Positions 1 to 6,028 of a DNA stretch of 6,028 nucleotides are shown one piece after another. A program made the position numbers and the translations under genes. This DNA comes from an uncultured Arenimonas sp. Its GTDB lineage: Bacteria > Pseudomonadota > Gammaproteobacteria > Xanthomonadales > Xanthomonadaceae. The stretch spans positions 1-6,028 of the forward strand of contig CAMLKR010000142.1 in assembly GCA_946480565.1 (NCBI GenBank). Reading direction: 5' to 3'. Position 1 is the first letter of the stretch. Each line of letters opens with the position of its first letter. Below the pieces are notes generated by a model, which worked only from the letters and a program-made list of their open reading frames with translations, made no database searches and had not been told where the DNA came from.

Positions 1-2031
1 GAACACCCCGGCATCGCCCGCCTGATCGACGGCGGCCTGGCGCCCGACGGCCGGCCCTACATGGCGATGGAATACGTCGACGGCCTCGACATCCTGAGCT
101 ACGCGAAGGAAAAGCGGCTGGGCCTGGACGCGCGGCTGCAGCTGTTCCGCGAAGTCTGCAGCGCGGTCGACTTCGCCCACCGCAACCTGGTGGTGCACCG
201 CGACCTCAAGCCAGCCAACATCCTGGTCACCGACGACGGCCACGTGAAGCTGCTCGACTTCGGCATCGCCCGGCTGATGGAAGAAAGCGGCAGCGCGGCC
301 CAGACCCTGCACCTGCTGACACCCGACTACGCCGCGCCCGAGCAGATCGAGGGCGGCGCGATCACCATGGCCACCGACGTCTACGCGCTCGGCCTGCTGC
401 TGTTCGAACTGCTGGTCGGTGCTTCGCCGTGGCGGCTGCGCGATTCGGCCCTGCCGACCACGCTGGCGCGCCGGCTCGAGGCCGACCCGCCGCCGCCCAG
501 CGAAGCCGCCGTGCGCGACGGGCCCGTGCTGCGGCGCAAATTGTTCGGCGACCTGGACGCGATCGTGCTCAAGGCACTGCGCCGCGAGCCATCGGCCCGC
601 TACCAGAGCGCCTCGCAGCTGTGGAACGACATCGCCCGGCACCAGCGCCGCGAACCGGTGCTGGCGCGCGGCGACGCCCGCGGCTACCGCCTGCGCCGCT
701 TCATCAGCCGGCACCGGGTGGCGGTGGCGGTCAGCACCGCGGTGATGGTGCCGCTGCTCGCCGGCCTGGTCGGCGTGGCCTGGCAGGCGCGCGAGGCCGC
801 GCGCGAACGCGACCAGGCCCGGCTGGAGATGCGCCGCGCCGAAGCGGTGAAAAACTACCTGATGCTGATGTTCCGCACCGCCGGCGAAAACGCCGGCGCC
901 GACCCGCTCACCGCCAAGCAGGTGCTGGACGAAAGCGCCAAGCGCCTGGCCGACCAGTACCGCGACCAGCCGCAGACGCGCGCCGAGCTGCTCGAAACCC
1001 TGGGCGCGCTGTACGGCTACATGCACGACTACGAGGGCGCCGCGCCGCTGCTGCGCGAGTTCCTGGCCACGCCCGAGGCCCAGGCCGCACCCGACCAGCG
1101 CGCCGAGATCTCGCTGCAGCTGGCCGAGGTCGAACTGCGCCGCGGCAACACCGCCGAGGCGCGTCGCCTGCTGGACGACGCGCAGGCCTACTGGAACGCC
1201 GATGCCGGCAAACACCGCGTCGCCCTGCTCGGCAGCCGCCTGCTGCAGGCCCAGGTCGAACGCGAGGAAAGCGGCCTGCCCACCGCCATCGCCACGCTGA
1301 AGGCAACCCTGGCCGAACACGACGGCCATTACGGCCGCGACCACGCCAACACCGCCGGCGTGCTCAACAGCCTGGCCATCGCCCTGCTGCACAACGGCGA
1401 GATCGAGCCGGCCGACGCCGCCTTCCGCGACGCCTGGCAGGCCTTCGGCGCCGCCGGCCAGCAGGCCTCGGCCGGCGCCCTGCTGACGCTCGGCAACTGG
1501 GCCACGGTGGCCTTCCGCAAGAACGACCTGGCCTCGGCCGAACAACGCCTGCGCCAGGCCACCGACCTGCGCCGCCAGCTCTACGGCCCGTCGGCGGCGC
1601 TGGCCGCGATGCAGGCCAACCTGGGCAAGATCGTGCTGCGCGCCGGCCGCGCCGACGAGGCCTCGCCGCTGCTGGAGGACGCGCTGGCGATGTCGCGCGA
1701 GTTCACCGGCGAACACAGCCCGCTCACCGTTTCGGCCCTGCAGGGCCTCACCGAAGCCCTGATCCGGCTCGGCCAGCTCGAGCCGGCCGCGGCGCGGCTG
1801 GCCGAGGCGCAGGCCGCGGCGCGCGCGCACTCGGGCGAGCAGCAGGTGCTGTACGCGCTCTGCGACGGGCTGGACGCCCGGCTGCGGCTGGCGCGGGGCG
1901 ACCTGGCCGGAGCGCGGGAACTTGCGGCGGTGATGGCCGTGAAGGTCGATGCGCTGGGCCCGGCGGCGGCGCCCTACCAGGCCGAGGTGCAGCGGCTGCG
2001 CGGCGAATTGGACGCCGCGGCCACGCGCTGA
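1..2031 (+). CDS. Transmembrane Ser/Thr protein kinase with C-terminal TPR domain (5' partial)
   Basis: This is a Hanks-type (PknB-like) Ser/Thr kinase. The frame is open from base 1, so the ATG at 61 is internal and the gene starts before the window. The glycine loop and the ATP-anchoring lysine are therefore not visible. Counting from the first codon in the window, the catalytic loop HRDLKPAN is at residues 66-73, DFG at 86-88, TPDYAAPE at 107-114, and the helix-F Asp is D126 in TDVYALG. All visible catalytic residues are intact, and the HRD arginine marks it as an RD kinase, a class usually activated by activation-loop phosphorylation. The kinase domain ends near residue 218. A basic stretch then precedes one hydrophobic segment (about 240-261), a charged helix (about 262-290), and a long Ala/Leu-rich helical region with TPR-like units such as LGALYGYMHDYEGAAPLL, reaching residue 676. 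Inferred topology is kinase inside and TPR region in the periplasm as sensor or docking domain. The convergent sigma factor gene next door is the likely substrate. Confidence 0.93.
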   Translation, partial: EHPGIARLIDGGLAPDGRPYMAMEYVDGLDILSYAKEKRLGLDARLQLFREVCSAVDFAHRNLVVHRDLKPANILVTDDGHVKLLDFGIARLMEESGSAAQTLHLLTPDYAAPEQIEGGAITMATDVYALGLLLFELLVGASPWRLRDSALPTTLARRLEADPPPPSEAAVRDGPVLRRKLFGDLDAIVLKALRREPSARYQSASQLWNDIARHQRREPVLARGDARGYRLRRFISRHRVAVAVSTAVMVPLLAGLVGVAWQAREAARERDQARLEMRRAEAVKNYLMLMFRTAGENAGADPLTAKQVLDESAKRLADQYRDQPQTRAELLETLGALYGYMHDYEGAAPLLREFLATPEAQAAPDQRAEISLQLAEVELRRGNTAEARRLLDDAQAYWNADAGKHRVALLGSRLLQAQVEREESGLPTAIATLKATLAEHDGHYGRDHANTAGVLNSLAIALLHNGEIEPADAAFRDAWQAFGAAGQQASAGALLTLGNWATVAFRKNDLASAEQRLRQATDLRRQLYGPSAALAAMQANLGKIVLRAGRADEASPLLEDALAMSREFTGEHSPLTVSALQGLTEALIRLGQLEPAAARLAEAQAAARAHSGEQQVLYALCDGLDARLRLARGDLAGARELAAVMAVKVDALGPAAAPYQAEVQRLRGELDAAATR

Positions 2032-2068
2032 TGCGCGCCTGCGGCAAGGCCGCGTCCGGGCCGCGGAT
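2032..2068. terminator. Possible bidirectional hairpin region between convergent genes
   Basis: This 37-bp gap separates the stop codons of the kinase (plus strand) and the sigma factor (minus strand). It holds two mutually overlapping GC stems. GCGGC (2041-2045) pairs with GCCGC (2049-2053) around a 3-nt loop. CCGCG (2050-2054) pairs with CGCGG (2062-2066) around a 7-nt loop. Either could form on both transcripts. There is no T tract on either strand, so this is not a classical intrinsic terminator, and in DNA this GC-rich short stems also arise by chance. Confidence 0.25.
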
Positions 2069-2599
2069 TCAGGTCGTGGGATTGAGCTCGGTGAACAGCC
2101 AGGCCTTGGCCTTGAGCCAGTCGCGGCGCACCGTGCGCTCGCTGACGTCCAGGGCCTGGGCGGTCTCGGCGTCGCTGTAGCCGGCGAAGAAGCGGCACTC
2201 GACCACTTCGGCCAGGCGCGGGTCCATTTCCTGCAGACGCTCCAGCGCCTCGTTCACGTGCAGGATCTGGTCGTCCGATTCGATCGCCACGCGCTCGGCG
2301 GCCGACAGGGTGTCGGGCTTCAGGCCGCCGCCGCGCTTGAGCGCGAAGCGTTCGCGCGCCGCGTCCACCAGCACCTGGCGCATGGCGACGGCGGCGGCGC
2401 GCAGGAAGTGTTCGCGGTCGTTCCAGCCCTCGACCTTGTGCAGCTTCAGGTAGGTCTCGCTGATCAGGGCGGTGGTCTGCAGGGTCGGCGCGTTGCCCAG
2501 CCGCCAGCGTTCGCGGCTGGCCACCTGCTTGAGCTCGGCGTAAAGGGCCTGCACCAGCTCGCGGGAGGTTTCGCGTCGGGGACTCGCGTTCTCGGTCAT
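2069..2599 (-). CDS. ECF-type RNA polymerase sigma factor, kinase-associated (ECF43-like / Sigma70_ECF)
   Basis: This 176-residue protein should direct RNA polymerase to a specific promoter set. Region 2 spans about residues 14-85 and region 4 about 115-172. The latter includes the recognition helix-turn-helix YSDAETAQALDVSERTVRRD (141-160). Aligned by eye on region 2.2, the usual DAEDLVQEVFLRL reads QTTALISETYLKL (41-53). The acidic DAED positions are thus replaced by Gln-Thr-Thr-Ala, with T42 and T43. In kinase-linked ECF groups, phosphorylation of a Thr here is known to supply the missing negative charge. No anti-sigma factor gene is adjacent, but a Ser/Thr kinase gene is, 37 bp away and convergent. 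The ATG at 2599 was chosen as start. An in-frame TTG at 2617 would add six residues (182 in total), but it is a rarer start codon. A GGGA 12 nt before the ATG is only a weak ribosome binding site. The family call is firm; the ECF43 subgroup is an inference. Confidence 0.9.
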   Translation of the reverse strand: MTENASPRRETSRELVQALYAELKQVASRERWRLGNAPTLQTTALISETYLKLHKVEGWNDREHFLRAAAVAMRQVLVDAARERFALKRGGGLKPDTLSAAERVAIESDDQILHVNEALERLQEMDPRLAEVVECRFFAGYSDAETAQALDVSERTVRRDWLKAKAWLFTELNPTT

Positions 2600-2706
2600 G
2601 GCCGCATTGTGTCCCAAGTCGTGCAGGGCCGCATTCCAGGGCCCGGTCTCAGGTTTTGAGACGGCTCGGGCCTACACAGCAGGACAGCCCCCGCCCGGTC
2701 CCGCCC
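2600..2706. promoter_or_regulatory. Divergent intergenic region between sigma factor gene and helicase operon
   Basis: These 107 bp must hold the promoters for both divergently transcribed units. I could not find a convincing sigma-70 pair of -35 and -10 hexamers with normal spacing on either strand. TTGAGA at 2656-2661 resembles a -35 element, but nothing like a -10 lies 16-18 bp downstream of it. A 9-bp direct repeat, GGCCGCATT, occurs at 2600-2608, touching the sigma start codon, and at 2627-2635, 27 bp apart. The perfect inverted repeat at 2646-2662 is listed separately. Confidence 0.5.
2646..2662. promoter_or_regulatory. Inverted repeat GTCTCA-N5-TGAGAC, candidate operator
   Basis: GTCTCA (2646-2651) and TGAGAC (2657-2662) are perfect reverse complements around GGTTT. 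The site is midway in the divergent intergenic region, 44 bp before the helicase ATG and 46 bp before the sigma ATG. The short AT-containing core stands out from the GC-rich surroundings. The size and symmetry suit a dimeric regulator, and the TTGAGA inside it could double as a -35 element. No known operator (LexA, Fur or other) is recognised in it. Confidence 0.35.
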
Positions 2707-5154
2707 ATGCCCAGCTCCGCCCTCGCCCGCCGCGACGCCCAGGTGCTCGCGCTCGACCCCGGCCAGCCCGCCGACGCCGCGGGTGCCGCCCTGGCCCGCG
2801 ACAGCCGCCAGCTGGCGGCGCGCCTGCAGGCCAAGTACGGCGAGCGCATCACCGGCCACGTGGTGGTGCCGGCGCGCGAAGGCCGCTACGCGCCGCTGCC
2901 CGACGACCTGCCGCCCGCCCTGGCCGAGGCCCTGCGCGCCCGCGGCGTGCACCAGCTCTACAGCCACCAGGCCGAAGCCTGGGCCGCGGCGCGTGCCGGC
3001 GAACACCTGGTCGTGGTGACGCCGACCGCTTCCGGGAAAAGCCTGTGCTACACGCTGCCGGTGGTCGCGGGCGCGATGCAGGCGCAGGCCAAGGCCCTGT
3101 TCCTGTTCCCGACCAAGGCCCTGGCCCAGGACCAGGTGGCCGAGCTGCTGGAGCTCAACCGCGCCGGCGGCCTGGGCCTGCGCTGCCACACCTTCGATGG
3201 CGACACGCCGGGCGACGCCCGCGCGGCGATCCGCCTGCACGCCGACCTGGTGGTGTCCAACCCCGACATGCTGCACCAGGCCATCCTGCCCCACCACACC
3301 AAGTGGGCGCAGTTCTTCGAGAACCTGCGCTACGTGGTCATCGACGAGGTGCACAGCTACCGGGGCGTGTTCGGTTCGCACGTGGCCAACGTGATCCGGC
3401 GGCTCAAGCGCGTCTGCGCGTTCTACGGGTCGCACCCGCAGTTCATCCTGTGCTCGGCCACCATCGGCAACCCGAAGCAGCACGCCGAAGCGCTGCTGGA
3501 ACACGAAGTCCGCGCGATCACCGAATCGGGCGCGCCCACCGGCGAAAAACACGTGCTGCTGTGGAACCCGCCGGTGGTGAACCCGGACCTGGGCCTGCGC
3601 GCCTCGGCGCGCTCGCAGTCCAACCGCATCGCCCGGCTGGCGATCAAGGCCGGCCTGAAGACCCTGGTGTTCGCGCAGTCGCGCACCATGGTCGAGGTGC
3701 TGACCAAATACCTCAAGGACGTGTTCGACCACGATCCGCGCAAGCCGGCGCGCATCCGCGCCTACCGCGGCGGCTATCTGCCGAACGAACGCCGCGAGGC
3801 CGAACGGGCGATGCGCGCCGGCGCGGTGGACGGCATCGTCAGCACCTCGGCGCTGGAGCTGGGCGTGGACATCGGTGCGCTCGACGTGGTCGTGCTCAAC
3901 GGCTATCCGGGCTCGGTGGCCGCGGCCTGGCAGCGCATCGGCCGCGCCGGGCGCCGGCAGAAGCCCTCGCTGGGCGTGCTGGTGGCCAGTTCCGATCCGC
4001 TCGACCAGTACCTGGTGCGGCACCCGGACTTCTTCGCCGGCGCCAGCCCGGAACACGCGCGCATCGCCCCCGACCAGCCGCTGATCCTGCTCGACCACCT
4101 GCGCTGCGCCGCCTTCGAGCTGCCCTTTGTCGCTGGCGACGGTTACGGGCCGGTGGACCCGCAGCCCTGGCTGGAGGTGCTGGCCGAATCCGGCGTGGTG
4201 CACGGCGAGGGCGAACGCTGGGACTGGATCGCCGACAGCTACCCGGCCAATGCGGTGTCCCTGCGTTCGGTGGCCGACGGCAACTTCGTGGTGGTGGACC
4301 GCAGCGACGGCCAGCAGCGCATCATCGCCGAGGTGGATTTTTCCTCGGCGGCGCTCACGCTCTACGAAGGCGCCATCCACATGATCCAGTCCACCCCCTA
4401 CCAGGTGGAGCGGCTGGACTGGGACGGCCGCAAGGCCTACGTCACCCGCACCCACGTCGACTACTACACCGACGCCATCGACTACACCAAGCTCAAGGTG
4501 CTGGAACGTTTCGACGGCGTGCGCGCCGGCGAGGGCAGCGCCCAGCACGGCGAGGTGCACGTGGTGCGGCGTGTGCCCGGCTACAAGAAGATCCGCTACT
4601 ACACGCACGAGAACATCGGCTACGGGCCGGTGAACCTGCCCGACCAGGAGATCCACACCACCGCGCTGTGGTGGCAGCTGCCGCAGGCCGCGCTGGAGCA
4701 GGCCTTCGGTTCCCGCCAGCAGGCGCTGGACGCCTTCCTCGGCGCCGCGCATGCCCTGCACGTGGTCGCCGCGCTGGCGGTGATGGCCGAGGGCCGCGAC
4801 CTGCAGAAGGCGGTGGGCAACGGCGACGGCGCCTGGTTCGCGCAGAGCGACGGCCGCGGCCGCGGCCAGCTGCGCGGCGCCGACGGGTCGCTGGCCGATC
4901 CGGCGTCGGCGGAACGCTTCACGCCCACCGTCTATCTCTACGACAACTATCCCGGCGGCGTCGGCTTGAGCGAACCGCTGTGGCGGCGACAGCAGGAACT
5001 GGTGCTCCGCGCCCGCGACCTGGTGGCGGCCTGCGACTGCCGCGCCGGCTGTCCCGCCTGTGTCGGGCCGGTGCTGGCGGCCGATGAAGCCGGCAAGGGC
5101 GATACGCCGCGGGCGCTGGCGCTGCGCGTGTTCGACCTGCTGGCGACGGCATGA
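2707..5154 (+). CDS. mrfA: MrfA/YprA-type DEAD/DEAH-box DNA helicase with C-terminal zinc cluster
   Basis: This 815-residue superfamily 2 helicase resembles B. subtilis MrfA (YprA), which acts with the nuclease MrfB to remove mitomycin C adducts. Helicase motifs in order: motif I PTASGKS (106-112), motif II DEVH (213-216), motif III SAT (250-252), motif V STSALELGVDIG (379-390), motif VI QRIGRAGR (409-416). The C-terminal part carries the DUF1998/MZB zinc-binding signature with C776, C778, C782 and C785 (C-x-C-x3-C-x2-C). All key residues are present. The length is slightly above the roughly 750 residues of the Bacillus protein. The ATG at 2707 is the likely start. It lacks a good Shine-Dalgarno: AGGA at 2681-2684 is 22 nt from the ATG, too far to serve it. 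An in-frame TTG at 2656 would add 17 residues but lies inside the inverted repeat. The stop overlaps the start of the next gene (ATGA), indicating translational coupling. Distribution of related helicases is broad, so a general repair role is possible. Confidence 0.9.
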   Translation: MPSSALARRDAQVLALDPGQPADAAGAALARDSRQLAARLQAKYGERITGHVVVPAREGRYAPLPDDLPPALAEALRARGVHQLYSHQAEAWAAARAGEHLVVVTPTASGKSLCYTLPVVAGAMQAQAKALFLFPTKALAQDQVAELLELNRAGGLGLRCHTFDGDTPGDARAAIRLHADLVVSNPDMLHQAILPHHTKWAQFFENLRYVVIDEVHSYRGVFGSHVANVIRRLKRVCAFYGSHPQFILCSATIGNPKQHAEALLEHEVRAITESGAPTGEKHVLLWNPPVVNPDLGLRASARSQSNRIARLAIKAGLKTLVFAQSRTMVEVLTKYLKDVFDHDPRKPARIRAYRGGYLPNERREAERAMRAGAVDGIVSTSALELGVDIGALDVVVLNGYPGSVAAAWQRIGRAGRRQKPSLGVLVASSDPLDQYLVRHPDFFAGASPEHARIAPDQPLILLDHLRCAAFELPFVAGDGYGPVDPQPWLEVLAESGVVHGEGERWDWIADSYPANAVSLRSVADGNFVVVDRSDGQQRIIAEVDFSSAALTLYEGAIHMIQSTPYQVERLDWDGRKAYVTRTHVDYYTDAIDYTKLKVLERFDGVRAGEGSAQHGEVHVVRRVPGYKKIRYYTHENIGYGPVNLPDQEIHTTALWWQLPQAALEQAFGSRQQALDAFLGAAHALHVVAALAVMAEGRDLQKAVGNGDGAWFAQSDGRGRGQLRGADGSLADPASAERFTPTVYLYDNYPGGVGLSEPLWRRQQELVLRARDLVAACDCRAGCPACVGPVLAADEAGKGDTPRALALRVFDLLATA

Positions 5155-6028
5155 GCTCGGCGCTGGCGGAAAAGCTGCGCATGCTGCGGCGGGAAGTGGG
5201 GGTGGCAACGGGCGCGTCTCCCCCTTCCCCGATGGGGGAGGGAACCGGCCGGGGCCTGCGCCAGGAAGTCCCGGAACACATCCGTCGCCTGCTCGGGCTG
5301 CGGACGCGCGCCGCATCGACCCGCGGAACCATCGGGTCGTATTCGCCCGGGGACGCGGCGGCCGCACGCCCGGCGCCTCCGCCTGAGGCCACCTCCTTCG
5401 ACCGCCGCCTGCCCGGCGAGCAGATCGCCCCCGGACTGCACTACCTCGAATCGCGCCACGACGCGCCCGCCCTGCCGCCCCAGCTGGACGCAAGCTTCGC
5501 GAAGAACTTCGACATCGTCGCCCGCGCCGACCTGCTGTTCTTCGACACCGAAACCACCGGCCTGGCTGGCGGCACCGGCACCCGTGCCTTCATGATCGGC
5601 GCGGCCGACCTGGTCGACGGCCAGCTGCGCATCCGCCAGCTGCTGACCACGACCATGGCCGCCGAAGACGCGATGCTGCGCACCTTCGCCGGCTGGCTGT
5701 CGCTGCAGACGGTGCTGGTCAGCTACAACGGCCGCAGCTATGACGCGCCGCTGCTGAAAACCCGCTACCGGCTGGCACGCCTGCCCTGCCCGATCGCGCC
5801 ACTGGCCCACCTGGACCTGCTGCATCCGGTGCGCCGCCGCTACCGCGGCCAATGGGAGAACTGCCGCCTGGCCACGGTGGAACGCCGGCTGCTGCACGTG
5901 CTGCGCGACGACGACCTGCCCGGCAGCGAAGCCCCGCGCGCCTGGCGCGATTACCTGCTCGGCGGCCCCGCCACCGACCTGCGCCGCGTGCTGGCCCACA
6001 ACCACACCGACGTGCGCAGCCTGGCGCA
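5151..6028 (+). CDS. mrfB: MrfB/YprB-type DEDDh 3'-5' exonuclease (3' partial)
   Basis: The ATG at 5151 overlaps the helicase stop by four bases. The frame then stays open to the window end, giving 292 complete codons and no stop. The nuclease core begins with LHYLESRHD and shows ExoI FFDTETTGL with D132 and E134. ExoII follows as SYNGRSYDAPLL with N193 and D198, then ExoIII as HNHTDV with H283 and D287. These are the metal-binding and catalytic residues of a DEDDh exonuclease with a ribonuclease H-like fold (YprB family). The start is supported by the leading helix LAEKLRMLRRE and by the operon overlap. In B. subtilis, MrfB degrades DNA at mitomycin lesions after MrfA action, so a helicase-nuclease pair is the natural reading. 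Residues about 17-80 are Gly/Pro/Ala-rich and poorly conserved-looking, and contain two DNA palindromes (5222-5242 and 5317-5339). The C-terminus, which in some homologues holds TPR-like helices, lies outside the window. Confidence 0.88.
   Translation, partial: MSSALAEKLRMLRREVGVATGASPPSPMGEGTGRGLRQEVPEHIRRLLGLRTRAASTRGTIGSYSPGDAAAARPAPPPEATSFDRRLPGEQIAPGLHYLESRHDAPALPPQLDASFAKNFDIVARADLLFFDTETTGLAGGTGTRAFMIGAADLVDGQLRIRQLLTTTMAAEDAMLRTFAGWLSLQTVLVSYNGRSYDAPLLKTRYRLARLPCPIAPLAHLDLLHPVRRRYRGQWENCRLATVERRLLHVLRDDDLPGSEAPRAWRDYLLGGPATDLRRVLAHNHTDVRSLA
5222..5242. repeat. GC-rich palindromic element inside the exonuclease reading frame
   Basis: CCCTTCCCC (5222-5230) and GGGGGAGGG (5234-5242) form a 9-bp stem around a GAT loop, with one G-T wobble. 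The C-tract/G-tract style is unlike the surrounding coding sequence. It encodes the Ser/Pro/Gly-rich stretch SPPSPMGEG. Comparable short C/G-tract hairpins occur as dispersed extragenic repeats in many high-GC proteobacteria. Membership of such a family here is an inference that needs a genome-wide count. Confidence 0.5.
5317..5339. repeat. Second inverted repeat in the exonuclease N-terminal region
   Basis: CGACCCG (5317-5323) and CGGGTCG (5333-5339) are perfect reverse complements around a 9-nt spacer. They lie 75 bp downstream of the C/G-tract palindrome, within the same low-complexity part of the exonuclease reading frame (encoding about STRGTIGS). The pair may be a second small repeat insertion or chance in GC-rich DNA. 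Confidence 0.35.

Noticed and set aside
61..63. ATG at 61 as the start of the kinase gene
   Set aside because: The frame is open upstream to base 1, and the 20 preceding residues (EHPGIARLIDGG...) read as normal kinase N-lobe sequence, so this Met is internal.
429..2180. A 583-codon open frame overlapping the kinase gene on the same strand
   Set aside because: Its product is Arg/Ala/Pro/Gly-rich with no motif, typical of a frame-shifted reading of GC-rich DNA, while the kinase frame has clear catalytic motifs.
2656..2661. TTGAGA as a sigma-70 -35 element for the helicase operon
   Set aside because: The only -10-like sequence nearby (TACACA at 2673) is about 11 bp away, too close, and nothing suitable lies at 16-18 bp.
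4852..4867. Perfect 16-bp palindrome of GGCC/GCGG units
   Set aside because: It encodes Gly-Arg-Gly-Arg-Gly in the helicase frame and is explained by codon choice in GC-rich DNA rather than a separate element.
2598..5087. An 829-codon plus-strand open frame overlapping the helicase
   Set aside because: It is an out-of-frame shadow of the helicase with Arg/Pro/Ala-rich composition and no helicase motifs.
2596..5493. A 965-codon open frame on the minus strand opposite the helicase and the start of the exonuclease
   Set aside because: It is antisense to two genes with complete catalytic motifs. Its product is a His/Val/Gln/Arg-rich sequence without recognisable domains, and long antisense frames are expected in very GC-rich coding DNA.
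4947..6005. A 352-codon minus-strand open frame opposite the exonuclease
   Set aside because: The plus-strand frame from 5151 carries all DEDDh motifs; the minus-strand product is low complexity and resembles no family.

Overview
The window is a dense, very GC-rich stretch of bacterial chromosome with strong G/C preference at third codon positions. Protein style and gene content suggest a gammaproteobacterium of the Xanthomonadaceae/Lysobacteraceae type (Lysobacter, Luteimonas, Pseudoxanthomonas and relatives). This is an inference from family resemblance, not a search result. Four genes fill almost all of it. No rRNA, tRNA, CRISPR array, insertion sequence or phage gene is visible.

Region 1 (1-2599) is a signalling pair. 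A transmembrane Ser/Thr protein kinase with a C-terminal, probably periplasmic, TPR-rich domain enters from the left edge without its N-lobe and ends at 2031. Tail to tail with it, after only 37 bp, lies an ECF-type sigma factor on the minus strand (2069-2599). Its region 2.2 lacks the usual acidic DAED-like residues and has a Thr pair there. That is the hallmark of kinase-gated ECF sigma factors such as the ECF43 group, so the two genes probably form one phosphorylation-switched transcription module.

Region 2 (2600-2706) is a 107-bp divergent intergenic region between the sigma gene and the next operon. It contains a perfect 6-bp inverted repeat with a 5-nt spacer and a 9-bp direct repeat, both candidate regulatory sites.

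Region 3 (2707-6028) is a two-gene operon. The first gene is a DEAD/DEAH-type superfamily 2 helicase with a C-terminal four-cysteine cluster (MrfA/YprA type). It overlaps by ATGA with a DEDDh 3'-5' exonuclease of the YprB/MrfB type that runs off the right edge. In Bacillus subtilis this pair makes up a nucleotide-excision-like pathway for mitomycin C adducts. The exonuclease gene appears to carry an in-frame GC-rich palindromic element in its poorly conserved N-terminal part.

The most interesting points are the kinase/sigma pair with its Thr-substituted region 2.2, the MrfAB-like repair operon in a probable Gram-negative, and the palindrome embedded in the exonuclease reading frame.
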